Shown piece after piece: positions 1 through 11,143 of a stretch of 64,000 nt of DNA; the stretch's first letter is position 1; every line of letters begins with the position of its first letter. The DNA is from Umbilicaria muhlenbergii (Eukaryota > Ascomycota > Lecanoromycetes > Umbilicariales > Umbilicariaceae). The stretch lies in NCBI GenBank assembly GCA_000611775.1, contig KK106986.1:1178001-1242000 (forward strand), in the 5' to 3' direction. Both the position numbers and the translations under genes were made by a program. The notes under the pieces are model-generated. The model ran no database searches. It saw only the letters and a program-made list of their open reading frames with translations, and was not told the DNA's origin.

Positions 1-1701
1 GTTGAGCACTCTTGATACTGCTTCTTGTTGCGGATACAGCCTGCTTCGTTGCGAGTAAGTCGGAAACACCAGCCATGGACCCTATGGTTCTCCAGAAACA
101 ATTTCTTCTCTGTATCCTGATTCAGGTCTTTCCCAACCTTCCTGTGCTCGACGTCCATGTCATATTTGAGCTTGTCTAGTTTCTTCCGAATTATTCGAAG
201 GCTATCATCGAATTCTGGCTTGATGATAAACTCATGGTGATCAAGGGCGTCCAAGTCCACAGTAGTTTCGACCATTTCCTGCAGCTTTGCGAGGCTGTTG
301 GAATAATCTATCAACTTGGAAGTATACTCTGCATCCAGAGGGTCTTTGTATTGCTCGTCCATCACACCTTCTAAAGTTCCAATGAACCCGGGAATCCGGA
401 TAACTACCTGATACGCTCTGACCACATCTTCAAGATTTGCCAGCTTTCTTTGGAAACGCTTTGCCAATCTGTAAAGGTCCGGTATTGACCGAAGATGTTC
501 TTCTTGGATGGTCTGTCGGAGCTCCGTGTCCATGACAAACGCCTCGACGAGTTGCTGCCGTCTATCGATTTGTTCCAAGCTCATCAAAGGTTGCTTCAGC
601 CATTGTGCCAGCAGACGGCTGCCGACAGGCGTCTTGCAGTGATTCAATAAACCATACAGGCTCATGTTCTTCGAGCCGTCTCGAGGTCCTGGCATCAAGT
701 TAAGCGCCTTTAACGCAGAAGCGTCTAGTTTCATATATTGAGACAGATCATGTTGATAAAGCTGGAACTGCCCGAAGTTTGACGGGTCAGACAGGACGCC
801 AAGGTATCTGATGAGGGCAGCTGCTGAGCCCATTGCCAACTTCAGGTCCGTCTGCGGTAGAGTACCTGCGGCGCGCTCGTCCCGGAGTAACCTGGTCAGG
901 TCCTGCTCGATGTCCTTTGTTCCGAAGTCACCAACAGTACGCTCAGAGATCGCCACGCCACAGCTGTCAGCTATAGCCCTCAACTTGGCGAGCTCCACAT
1001 CTCTCTTTTGACCGTCCGCTTGGATGAGGCATTCTTTCACCCCCAGTTGGATAAGTAGCGATTCGAAGTTTGAGTAGAGATCATTGTCCAAAAACTCGCT
1101 GACACCAAGCTCTCGTACACTTGCATCGGCAAAGCAGACCCCAACATTCCGGGCCTCAGAAGCTTTCGCCGAGACCTTGACAGCAAGTATGATGGGAGCA
1201 GCGTCGACTTGGCCCCCAAGTTCATCCTCAATGTCCTGTAGGTTGCCTGGTGATGCCTGCTTTGTGATCTTCCATTGCATCCGCCCCGTTGTTTCCCAAA
1301 CTTCGATCCTCTTGCCCAATCTGAATAGCGCCTCTCGGAGGAAGTTGCGGTAAACTGTGATGGTCATTGTGACCGATGGAAGACCTCCGTCAGATTTGCC
1401 CAGTTGACGGAGAACCGAGGTGGTCTTGTAGACCTATACAAATATGATCAGTAGGAGCACATGTTGTGTCAGAGCTCGAAGCGGAGCGCTTACCGTGTGA
1501 GCAATGAAGGCGGCATCATCTCCATGAGCAGTGTACCAGTCCCCTCGATCAAAGATGCGAATTGTCTCAGCATCTTTGACTGGAAGGCCCCGAAAGAAAC
1601 GGATGAAGCCAACCTCGTCGTCGACCTGGAAATACTAATCAGCAGTTAATATAATGCAGATTCTGTCGACTTCTCACCTTCAATTCGGGCCTTGAAGACA
1701 T
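1..1701 (-). CDS. MSH2: DNA mismatch repair protein MSH2 (5' part, runs off the window start)
   Basis: MutS homologue that pairs with MSH6 or MSH3 in the nucleus to recognise mismatches. The start at 1701 gives MSSRPELK, which matches the yeast N-terminus. Exons: 1701-1678, 1625-1494 and 1433-1 (continuing beyond the window). Introns of 52 and 60 nt have GT-AG ends. About 529 of an expected ~930 residues are present: mismatch-recognition domain I (including [10 protein letters not shown]), connector domain II ([10 protein letters not shown]), and lever/core domain III ([51 protein letters not shown]). The Walker-type ATPase lies outside the window. An open frame reaching back to 1882 is not coding: its apparent N-terminus is unrelated to MSH2 and it reads through the exon 1 donor. 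The gene is divergent from the chitinase across 350 bp. Family assignment is very secure. Confidence 0.97.
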
Positions 1702-2051
1702 GCTTAGACGATGATACCTGGATTGTCCAAAGATCAGCTTTTGTTTTGTCAATGGTCGAGTGCTTTGCCAGTGCAGTGTAGAGTGACGCGAACCGCGCAC
1801 CCGCGTTAATTGATTTCCCAGGCGTGCCAGGGTCGTCCTTAGCGCGATTGCCCTGCTTCAGGTCTTGCCTGCGGATGCCCATGCCCTTCGTTCAAGAACT
1901 GCCCTATCTTGCACTTCTGTACGAGTAAACGAACTACAGGCTTCAGGGGCCCAGTTTTTGGATCTATGTTCTGCTTTTGTTTTTGTTACTCGTATTTGCC
2001 CCTCACAGCATTTTACTCTCTTCCGCTGAGGTCTGCTTTTGAGTAATCGCT
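1702..2051. promoter_or_regulatory. Divergent promoter region between MSH2 and the chitinase
   Basis: This 350-bp spacer lies between two divergent start codons. It holds the 5' leaders and core promoters of both genes. The stretch next to the chitinase start (about 1970-2050) is T/C-rich. I saw no ACGCGT (MCB) box and no clear TATA box for either gene. Confidence 0.5.
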
Positions 2052-3622
2052 GTGGCTCTTCAAACTCATCGAGCCTACTTTTCCCTCTTCACTGTTTTCC
2101 CTTTGCTTGTGCTTGTTGCATATCTGATCTGGCACTCTTTCCTACTGGGTCCGAACTCTCACCAAGCTGTGATCAAGCTGCACCAAGAAAAGCCAGTAAT
2201 GGCAACGCAGGGAGAGTATAGGGCTGTAGCCTACTTTGTCAACTGGCACGTAGTATTTTACTATTGCCGTTCACCAATATGTCGCTGAGGGAATCTACCA
2301 GGGCAATCTATGGGAGAAACCATCAACCGCAAGATCTACCTGCAGAAAAGCTTACACATGTACTGTATGCTTTTGCTAATGTTAGGCCCGAGAGTGGAGA
2401 AGTGTATGCTCTACTTACACATACTCACAACTCAACGAAGTCTGATATATACGTGACAGCTACCTAACCGACACCTGGTCCGATACCGACAAGCACTACC
2501 CAACGGATTCCGTAAGCCTACAATCTCAGAAGTACCATTTTAACCATGCACGTTCATTAACAACCCCAGTGGAACGACCCCGGCACCAACGTCTACGGCT
2601 GCATAAAACAACTTTTCCTCCTCAAAAAACGCCACCGCCACCTGAAAATCCTCCTCTCCATCGGCGGCTGGACCTACTCCTCCAACTTCGCCTCCCCCGC
2701 ATCCACCCCCCACGGCCGCTCCACATTCGCCACCTCCGCCGTCACCCTCCTCTCAAACCTCGGTCTCGACGGCCTCGACATCGACTGGGAATACCCGTCC
2801 TCCCCGCAGCAAGCCAGCGACCTCGTGCACCTCCTACACGCCACCCGCTCAGCCCTCGACGCCTACACCGCCCGTCACGCCCACACAACAAACCGGCTCC
2901 TCCTCACCGTCGCCTGTCCCGCCGGCCCGCAGAATTACGAAAAACTCCACCTCAAAGCCATGGACCAACACCTCGACTTCTGGAACCTGATGGCCTACGA
3001 CTTCGCCGGCTCCTGGGACACGTGCGCCGGCCATCAAGCTAATCTCTTCCCCTCGTCTTCCAACCCAGCCAGCACCCCCTTCAGCACCGCCTGCGCTCTC
3101 GCTCACTACCGCGCGCAGGGGATCCCCGCCGCGAAAATCGTGCTGGGAATGCCGCTGTACGGGCGGGCGTTCGCGGGGACCGACGGCCCCGGGAAGCCGT
3201 TCTCGGGGACGGGGGAGGGGAGTTGGGAGCAGGGGGTGTGGGATTTCAAATCGTTGCCGCTGGAGGGGGCGCGGGAGGAAGTGGGTGGGCAGGTGGGGGC
3301 GAGTTGGTGTTATGATGGGGGGAAGAGGGTGATGGTTTCTTATGATAATAAGGGGATGGCGGAGCGGAAGGTGGAGTTTATTAAGAGGGAGGGGTTGGGC
3401 GGGGCGATGTGGTGGGAGAGTAGTGCGGATAAGGAGGGGGAGGAGGGGTTGATTGCGACGGTGAGATGGCGTGTTGGTTGTGAGTTCTGTGGGCTGACTG
3501 CGTAACAGGTTGTTAGAGGGCTGGGTGGCGTGGGCGGGGGAAAGATGGATTGCAGTATGAATACTTTGGATTATCCTGAGTCCAAGTTTCAGAATCTGAG
3601 GGATGGTTTCCCGAATGAATGA
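2052..3622 (+). CDS. GH18 chitinase, class V type, membrane-anchored or secreted
   Basis: Endochitinase-type glycoside hydrolase, 450 aa, from five exons: 2052-2245, 2302-2403, 2460-2511, 2570-3460, 3509-3622. The N-terminus has a hydrophobic segment at residues ~9-30 (signal anchor or uncleaved signal). The GH18 barrel follows: YFVNWAIYGRN at ~61-71, SIGGW at ~146-150, [10 protein letters not shown] at 183-192 with catalytic Glu190, then MAYDFAGSW and the late [10 protein letters not shown] strand. Intron 1 (2246-2301) is a GC-AG intron: only this splice restores VNWAIYGR. The remaining introns are GT-AG (56, 58 and 48 nt). The first half of the large exon is C-rich and the second half G-rich, an abrupt switch near 3150. 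It is a bacterial/class V type chitinase, not the CTS1 cell-separation type. Likely roles are wall remodelling or chitin scavenging. Confidence 0.93.
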
Positions 3623-3798
3623 TGGGGTTTGTGATACGTTCGGATAACATAGCATGTCGAGGTTTTGGATTTTCAAGCATTGGTGACGTCCACTTGGTTG
3701 CATGCGCTTCTATCTAGCAAGAAACATGATACATGACATTCCGTATCGTAGCCACCAGTATCTAGTTTTCTCGAAGTAACATCCCACCCCGCATCCCA

Positions 3799-4459
3799 CT
3801 ACTTAGACTCATCGAAGACGTAAGTCAGATGACACTTGCCACAGTACTGGCGGTTGTGCATCGCAGCCATGAAGACACCGGCACCACACTAGACAACAAG
3901 TCAGCACACCGATCAAAACCACTGGCCATATAGGCCTCCTAGTAAGAAGAAAACGTACCTCGGGTGTGGGACATTCCCTCCTCAAGCGCTCGATCTTCCC
4001 GTCCCCATCAACCTTGTAGTACTTGAGCACCGCCAACTTGGTCTTCTTGCGCTTGTGCTTGATCTTCTTGGGTGTAGTGTACACCTTCTTCTTGCGCTTC
4101 TTGGCTCCACCACGCAGACGCAGCACCAGGTGGAGAGTGGACTCTTTCTGGATGTTGTAGTCGGAGAGGGTGCGGCCATCTTCGAGTTGCTTGCCAGCGA
4201 AGATCAGGCGCTGTTGGTCGGGTGGGATACCTTCCTTGTCTGTGATGAGGCAGATGTTACTATTATGGAACCTCTGGCGTATGGAAGGACCTAATAGGGA
4301 TAGCGTACCTTGGATCTTGGATTTGACATTGTCGATGGTGTCGGACGACTCCACCTCGAGGGTGATCGTCTTGCCCGTGAGGGTCTTGACGACTGTGGGG
4401 AACTATGAGTATCACAGTACAGACGACTGGTCAGGCTGGATGGACTTACAAATTTGCAT
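3799..4459 (-). CDS. UBI3: Ubiquitin - ribosomal protein eS31 (S27a) fusion
   Basis: Precursor of ubiquitin and the 40S protein eS31, 154 aa, the same size as the yeast protein as I recall it. Coding exons: 4459-4450 (only MQI plus one base), 4392-4309, 4239-3959 and 3888-3799. Residues 1-76 are ubiquitin ending RLRGG, which is the cleavage point. A Lys-rich eS31 extension (AKKRKKK) and a zinc-ribbon tail (CPTPECGAG...YCGKC) follow. The last intron (3958-3889, 70 nt) splits the zinc ribbon. Two further introns are inferred in the 5' UTR, 4588-4478 and 4685-4616; both have GTAAG donors and pyrimidine-AG acceptors. The coding region is convergent with the chitinase and divergent from the zinc-finger gene. 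Identification is certain; UTR introns are inferred. Confidence 0.97.
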
Positions 4460-5202
4460 CTTGGAGTTATAGAAGGCCTGTAGAAGACAGCTATCAGCCT
4501 CCTGGAGTCGTAGGATGGAACAAGAGCCTTCGAGGGATTTTGAAGTCGACGGCGATGACAAGAGGAACAGGACTTTGGGTTGGCTTACCTCGACAAAGAT
4601 GTCGTCCTCAACCGTCTACAAAGATGCTTGATAATGAGAAAGTGGAAGGGAATTTGTGAGCTGTGCGTGCCAAGAGATCGCTTACCTAGTGTGCAGATGT
4701 GGCGTCGGCGCTAAGCCTCGTTTTGTGTCGGCTGTTGTCGTGGGGACTAGCCCAAACATTGGGCCTTCTTGCATCTGCTCCTCGAATGTTGGATCTTCAC
4801 ATTCCCTCTCTACAAAACACTTAGTATTACAAGCTGAGCTTGTTCTACGAACCTCTATACCTACGAATATCCTAAAAACCTCTACATCTACATTAAACAA
4901 CAAGTAAACAACAAAAAGGCGGGCAATCCCTAGGGAGCTTCGATCCAGCGGAAAGCTCCTGCCAGGAATAGATACCTCTTAATCTCAGATAACCCCATTT
5001 CTTGATAGGCCACCTTGACTGGTTAGGCCTCAAGTACTTCAAGCCTTGCCCGGCCGAACGGCTTGCGCTGCGTGAGGTACGCAGCATTGTACATGTCCGT
5101 CGAACAAAGCAGGAGATATTGACCGGTGATGACAGTCTCGGACCACGAAGGACGTTCCCAAGACCTTCGACAATATCCCATTCGAACTCGACTTGCATCC
5201 TC
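4460..5202. promoter_or_regulatory. Divergent UBI3 / ACE2-like upstream region with UBI3 5' UTR introns
   Basis: The UBI3-proximal part holds a non-coding leader with two predicted introns (4478-4588 and 4616-4685 on the minus strand). The rest carries both promoters and the leader of the zinc-finger gene. An open frame extends from 5002 into the zinc-finger coding region, but the conserved N-terminus begins at 5203, so I treat 5002-5202 as leader. Confidence 0.5.
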
Positions 5203-7688
5203 ATGCTGTCCAATCAGACTTCCAACCTTCACCCACGACAACACCGGCGACAAAATTCGACACCGACAACATTCGACGCCCAGAAGGTTCCTCTTCTTCC
5301 TGCAACCCTACAACAACAACATCAACAACATGGATCCCACCGACGAGGCCTAAGCCTGGATCAACACACGCACACTCGGCACCAACGACACCTATCCCCG
5401 CAGGATGACAGAATAAGAAGTACTAACCCAGGATTACCACTAACCCAACAGCATATATTGCGAGAAGCGCAGCCGCAGCTACTGGCTCGACCGGGCCAAC
5501 CACTACAGCAACCACCACAAATTTATATTGAAAACGAGGTTTTCGAATCTCCAAGAAGACTTGAACAAGATGGCAATCAAGCTTTCAGCTCTGGGCCGGT
5601 TTCTAATGAGCATTATATCAAACAAGACATCGATTTTGAAAATGCAGACCTGTCCGATATCTTCGCCCATACTGAAAGCCAAGATTTGAGCGCCTTGTCG
5701 TCCTATAATACAATCCCGTCCGCTGGATACCTTGATGGTTTCGGACTCGGACTCAATGAGTTCTCAGGAGAAATACAATATGACGGAGTAGTGAAAACGG
5801 AGAAGACGCCAGATTATGATGGTCATACTCACCAACAGCAGTCGGTGCAGCATGATAGTAGTGAAACGCCCCAGCGGCCATATACGCCCACGAATCAGAG
5901 CAACAATGGTAAGTTGAAGCCCTAAGCCCTGTTCAGACGTTTCGTGCTAAGGCCTGTGAAGGCTATTTCCCAATGACCCCTGCAACTACACCATTTGCAA
6001 GGCACTCGAGAGCAACACGACCGCCGCACAGCCGGACAGCTCAATCGTCTCCGACAAGAATGGATCCAAATGAAACAATCAAGGCTTCTCGTGGGTCTTC
6101 GATGCACCGGGGGTCGTCTTGCCAAGGACTATTTGACGAGATGAGACGATATGGCAGCAATAATGGAATCCCATCGCCACCGAACACAGCGCCTCTCTTG
6201 CCATCAAGTTCATGGAACATGGCAGCAGCATCAGGGCCTAATTTCATGAACGTGACAAACCTTAATGTCAACTTCCCGGCGAACGACAATGGATACGAGT
6301 CTTCGTATTACTCCTCAGCGTCTCGAGAGCTGTCGCCAGCAATGTCATCTTTCCAATCGTCGCCAGAGCTCTCGCAAATGTCCCTGTTCCCAGATACGGA
6401 CACAAACATGACAGATTGTTCGGTACCACTCCAGTCATCCAGGTTGCCAAGTTCACAAAGCGCAATGAATCTCGGAAGCATCTCTTCACCGGTTGGAGAG
6501 ACTTTGATGCCCAGATCTCAGTCCATCTCGGATCTCAATCTGGACGATCCAGTAGACGCCACAATCGAAGACACGGGTGTTACGATTGATGAGATCGCAG
6601 CCTTCATCCAAGGGCCGGACCCTAATGATGGAAAATGGACATGTCTATTCCCAGATTGTGACAAGAAATTTGGGCGAAAAGAAAACATCAAATCGCATGT
6701 GCAAACACACCTCGGCGATCGGCAATTCCGCTGTAACCATTGCAGAAAATGTTTTGTGCGGCAGCACGATTTGAAGCGACACTCGAAGATTCATAGTGGT
6801 GTCAAACCCTATCCATGTGCCTGTGGCAATAGCTTCGCTCGGCATGATGCTTTGACACGACACCGGCAGCGTGGAATGTGCATCGGTGCCTTTGATGGGA
6901 TAATGAAGAAACCTATTAAGCGCGGCAGACCAAGCAAGAAAGGGAGACCTGACACAGAAGAGCGTCTTGAAAAAGCTGCCCGTACCCGAGAAAGAGCACT
7001 TGAGAAAGCATATGCTTCGTCAGTTTCCGAGTCATCGGAATGCTCGTTTCCAAGCCCTCCGCCTATGCACGCCGAGCTGAGGGTTCGCGGACTCAGCCCG
7101 TTTGATAATTTCCAGGACTTGGGGTCGATGTCCTACGGTGTCTCGCCAGATCCGTTCACGTATACACCACCTACCTCACCAGGCTACAGCACCGGAAATT
7201 GTGTTTCTCCGCAACATACCCAACATTTGCCGACGCCAAAGGCACTCAGCATGAGTCCTTCACCAAGGAAGAGATCCCTCATAAGTATCCCGGATGAGGC
7301 TGGAGAGGAATTTGTCGCCGCTCAAGGTTCGCCTGCTAAGAGCAATGGCAGTCAATACGGGACTCCGCCCGAACTCGATCTTTCATCATCACCGCCAGCG
7401 GCATCCAAATTCTTCGACTTCGATGGTAGCTCCGAACCAGCAGAGGCAACAAGCCAAGTACCCGATCATGGCCAAAGCAAGGATTCCTTGGATACTTTTA
7501 GCATGATGGACATGAATGCGAATGTGGACCAGATGTTCTTCGATCCTTTTGGCGAGGCAAATGCAATGTCGAGCTTGGAAAGGGATCCCACGCTTCTGCT
7601 GGATAAATTTGATGAGGCTTTCAGCCCTGGCAGTCATTGGCCAGAAGAATATACGCAGGGTGCTGATTCTCTTTTCGGGGACGCCTGA
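5203..7688 (+). CDS. C2H2 zinc-finger transcription factor, ACE2/SWI5-like
   Basis: Nuclear regulator of 810 aa. Exons 5203-5908 and 5962-7688, with one 53-nt GT-AG intron joining NQSNNG to YFPMTP. The N-terminal half is low-complexity (Gln, Ser and His rich, HHRRGLSLDQ-type motif). Three consecutive zinc fingers lie at ~461-542: CLFPDC...H...H, CNHC...H...H and a shortened CAC...H...C finger. A basic RGRPSKKGRP tail and EKAARTRERALEKAY follow. This is the array filamentous fungi annotate as Swi5/Ace2 or metallothionein activator-like. The C-terminus is Ser/Pro-rich with an acidic end. In yeast, Ace2 and Swi5 act at the M/G1 transition and drive chitinase and cell-separation genes; conservation of that role here is inference. 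The start at 5203 is chosen because MLSNQ opens the conserved HRRQ region. Confidence 0.88.
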
Positions 7689-7881
7689 GTGGAAGCAGTC
7701 CGTGGCGAGGTACGTGATTGAAGGTGTCAGCTGGCGTTGGGACTGGATGGTGGCATCTCTCTGGGAGGAGAGGGGGTTCGGGAATGGTATATTGGATGAA
7801 TTTGAATGGATTAGCGTGGTGTTTTTTGTGCTTATTTTATGACCTTTGGCCGATGTTGGAGGCCCAACTTCCATTCTTTAG

Positions 7882-7960
7882 GTGCTGTTAGCTATTTGCG
7901 AGATGCTTGACATTCGACATGTGCTGTTAACTATTTTCGAGATGCTTGACACATCGACAT
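7882..7960. repeat. Two-copy ~40-bp imperfect tandem duplication
   Basis: Copy 1 is 7882-7920 and copy 2 is 7921-7960. Both share GTGCTGTTA, CGAGATGCTTGACA and TCGACAT blocks and differ at a few positions. The pair lies about 190 bp past the zinc-finger stop codon, so it is likely transcribed in that gene's 3' UTR. Confidence 0.8.
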
Positions 7961-9169
7961 CTTGTTGACAATCTCTACGCAGGCAGAAGACAAAGTGTTT
8001 TAGACAACGCATAGCAATGCTCGAATAACACAAGCAAGCATATTATCTTCAATGCTGTCCGACCCAATAAGAATAGCATGCGAACTTCAGGTGAACGGTA
8101 AGGTAGGGTAGGCTCAAAACGGGGCCTGCTCGTGTGCACCAAGCAAGCGCACATTTACGGAGTAGCAGGGTACAAGGACGGTACGAGTAGCCGTACACGG
8201 TTCCTTACAGCCACATTATTGTGCGGAGTGCGCGGTTTCAGCTCCCTGTGCCCTGCTCACCCTGCACCCTCCTCCGTCCACCCTGCAAAGTCGGTTTGAA
8301 ACGCGTGCACGTGTGACTTGGACGGCATCAAAGATGTACTCGGATCACACGACGGTGCTCAGAGCAGGCATGCGGGATAAGAGAGTGTGGTTCGAGTGAA
8401 TCGCGATCGGACCGAGACGGACATTCCTACGGTGAGGAAGTGGTCCGGCAGGATGTTGGTCGATCCTGAGGGATCACAAGCTGAAGTTGGAGGGAGGGGA
8501 TGCGATGCGATGGCATGGATGGTGCCACTCGGATCCTTTGTTGATGCTGGACGACCTTAGGGACCTCTACGGTCGACCGTAGGTAGTCGTACCATGCCGT
8601 GCATGCATGCTGCAGGCTGGTTCCTGACATCATTTGATGAAGTCGACGACTCGACGAGTCCAAAGAAGCATAACCACTACCCTGTCATCTGTCTAGGGTA
8701 CCTCCGTCCCTTAGTAAGGTACCTTACCTAGTCGTCCTCCAACGTCCATCATGATCGTTCACTTCACTTTGCCTCGGGCTTTGAATCCGACCGGTAAAGA
8801 AGAATCCGCGCCTAAATCAGCTTTTGCGGACATGGCCGAGTCACACTTTTCCTTTTTCACTTGTTTTTTCAATTTTCACTTTCTCCACAATAATGCATGA
8901 TAGCCCCTCTCCTGTACGATGTACCTTAGCCCCTCGACAGGAGGGTGGACTTGGCGATGACGGGAAATTGCACTCGGGGCCGCCAAGGCTCTAGAGCAAA
9001 AAGCAAAGGCAAAACGGCGGGCGGTGGCTGATGAGATTCATTACCACATTACCAGGTTGCCAGGCTCGCCAGGTTGCCCGTTCCGCTGCTGATGCGAGTA
9101 ACAGAGTGCATTCACCGCATTCGAGCGTGGAAAACCCTCCTTCTAGTGTAAAAGCAGTCATACATTCAT

Positions 9170-9259
9170 AAGTCAGAAGTCACAAGTCACAAGTCATAAT
9201 TCATAACTCTTTCACTGTCCCGTCAGCCGTTATTATTATTATCATTATTATTATTATTA
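9170..9259. repeat. Short tandem repeats upstream of AUR1
   Basis: Overlapping AAGTCACA/AAGTCAGA/AAGTCATA units at about 9170-9205 are followed by a TTA/TCA trinucleotide microsatellite at about 9231-9259. Confidence 0.8.
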
Positions 9260-9634
9260 CTATTGCAAATCAAATTCTGCATCCCGTGTCTTTTCCTCAA
9301 CATCCGAAACACTGACCGTGATCCGACCGATCAATTTGTGGTTGTGTGGTTACCGCCTGAGGAGCCTAAGCCTGACGTTTTCGGCGCTTGTTTGCCGACA
9401 CTCGTGTGAGCAACCTCCCCATTCTCACGTAATTCGCCGCGACACCCGTTTTCCACTACCACCTTCCCCTCCAACAGCATTACCTCAACCGCCACCCTTC
9501 AGTATTTTCTCACTTTCGGATTTAGCCAGGCTTGCCACTTCACCTCCTGCAAGCACTTCTCCAAGGGCCGGATCGGGGGTGCTGGAAAGAGTAGACCTCA
9601 GGAGGGCTTCCGGGTCGCTTTGCCGGCCTCAGTG

Positions 9635-11143
9635 ATGAAGAAATCCACATACTTCCTGTCACGGAAGGACAGCCAGAAGAGCTTCACGACTTCGAAACTG
9701 CCCTTCTCCTGGCCGCCGTCACTGCCAGTCCTGATCCCTCACCGGTTGCGCCGCAAGTTACGATCACGCATCCGGAGTAGACAGTCACCTTCGTCCTCAC
9801 TAGCATCCCTCCAGACATCTTTTTCGCCCGCAGACACCCTCCGCTCACTACGCGCACATCGATGGTCATTCTATGATGGACAGTATCTCGTACTCATAAT
9901 ACTCGGCATCTTCACCCTGTCGTTCGCCGAGACTCCCGGGCCAATTGTCAAGACTGTTGCTGCGACCCTACTGCTCACCTCCCTCATACTACCGATCACA
10001 CGCCAATTTTTCCTGCCATTCCTACCCATAATAACATGGCTCGTGTTCTTCTTCTCGTGCCGGTAAGCACCGCCCATTATCTCTCGAGCCCCAAGTCCCT
10101 TTTTTTCCGAGGCGTGCAGCAGTCAGTGGTGGATGGCCCGGGCTGGTCCGGATGTGGTAACGAGGGCCCTTCGTTGTCAACCCGATGCTGATAATCGATC
10201 TGCATAGTTTCATTCCTAGTGATTGGCGTCCTCCGATCTGGGTCCGAGTCCTGCCCGCCCTTGAGAACATATTCTACGGTGCAAATCTGAGCAATATCCT
10301 TTCTGCTCACAAGAACGTTGTTCTTGATGTCCTGGCATGGCTCCCCTACGGCATAATACACTTTGGCGCACCAGCGGTCTGCTCTGCGATCATGTTCGTT
10401 TTCGGGCCCCCAGGGACTGTACCAGTATTCGCCCGTGCGTTTGGCTACTTGAACCTTGCGGGTGTCACAATACAGCTGCTGTTTCCGTGTTCACCGCCTT
10501 GGTACGAAAATCTATACGGCCTCGCTCCGGCAAACTACTCTATGGCCGGATCGCCTGCTGGGTTGGCGCGGATTGACTTGCTCTTTGGTATTGATTTGTA
10601 TACCTCGAATTTCACGGCATCCCCCGTGGTTTTCGGCGCTTTCCCCTCATTGCATGCCGGCAGTGCTACGATAGAGGCGTTATTTATGAGCCTCATATTC
10701 CCAAAACTAAGGCCGCTCTTCATTGCCTACACCTTGTGGTTGTGGTGGGCAACGATGTACCTCTCACATCATTACGCGGTCGATCTCGTGGGAGGCAGTC
10801 TACGTGAGTACACAGGTGCCTGATAGCTCAGAGCAGTTCTAACGTGTGCACAGTTGCTGGAATCGTCTTCTACATCGCCAAAGCCAAGTTTCTTCCACGT
10901 CTCCAACCCGACAAGATGTTCCGGTGGGATTACGATTACACCGAGGTTGGCGATGGTCTATCTGACTACGGCTATACATTGGCGGATCTTGACGCAGACG
11001 TTCACCATGGCGATAGCGATGAGTGGACCGTTGGCTCTTCGTCGTCAATTTCGTCTGGCTCCATAAGCCCCGTCGATGAAGCCCAGTCGATTTGGGAAGG
11101 TGAAACCCTGGCATCACACTCCGATACTGAAGCGCAACGATGA
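9635..11143 (+). CDS. AUR1: Inositol phosphorylceramide synthase catalytic subunit (aureobasidin resistance protein)
   Basis: Golgi multi-pass enzyme that transfers phosphoinositol from phosphatidylinositol to ceramide; essential for fungal sphingolipids and the target of aureobasidin A. It has 437 aa from exons 9635-10062, 10208-10803 and 10854-11143. Introns are 145 and 50 nt. Family blocks seen: SPADTLRSLRAHRWSFYDGQY, ALENIFYGANLSNILSAH, LLFPCSPPWYENLYG (~235-247), FPSLHAGS (~288-295) and SHHYAVDLVGG (~329-339). His292, His331 and Asp335 align with the yeast catalytic H/H/D set (H255, H294, D298). Several hydrophobic segments fit a Golgi membrane protein. The start at 9635 is the first ATG of the frame; the basic N-terminus is variable in the family. 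Confidence 0.95.

Larger units (their letters stand above)
7689..9634. other. Long intergenic region upstream of AUR1
   Basis: About 1.9 kb without a credible gene. It holds a ~40-bp tandem duplication just after the zinc-finger gene, AGTCACA-like short repeats (9170-9205), a TTA-type microsatellite (9231-9259) and a C/T-rich tract (about 9430-9560) likely to be the AUR1 core promoter and leader. Short open frames lack conserved features. Confidence 0.5.

Noticed and set aside
1646-1882. Minus-strand open frame that could extend MSH2 upstream
   Set aside because: The MSSRPELK start at 1701 in another frame matches the family and splices cleanly to VDDEVGF.
2849-3703. 284-codon minus-strand frame opposite the chitinase
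   Set aside because: Shadow frame caused by the C-rich/G-rich codon composition; the translation is low-complexity without motifs.
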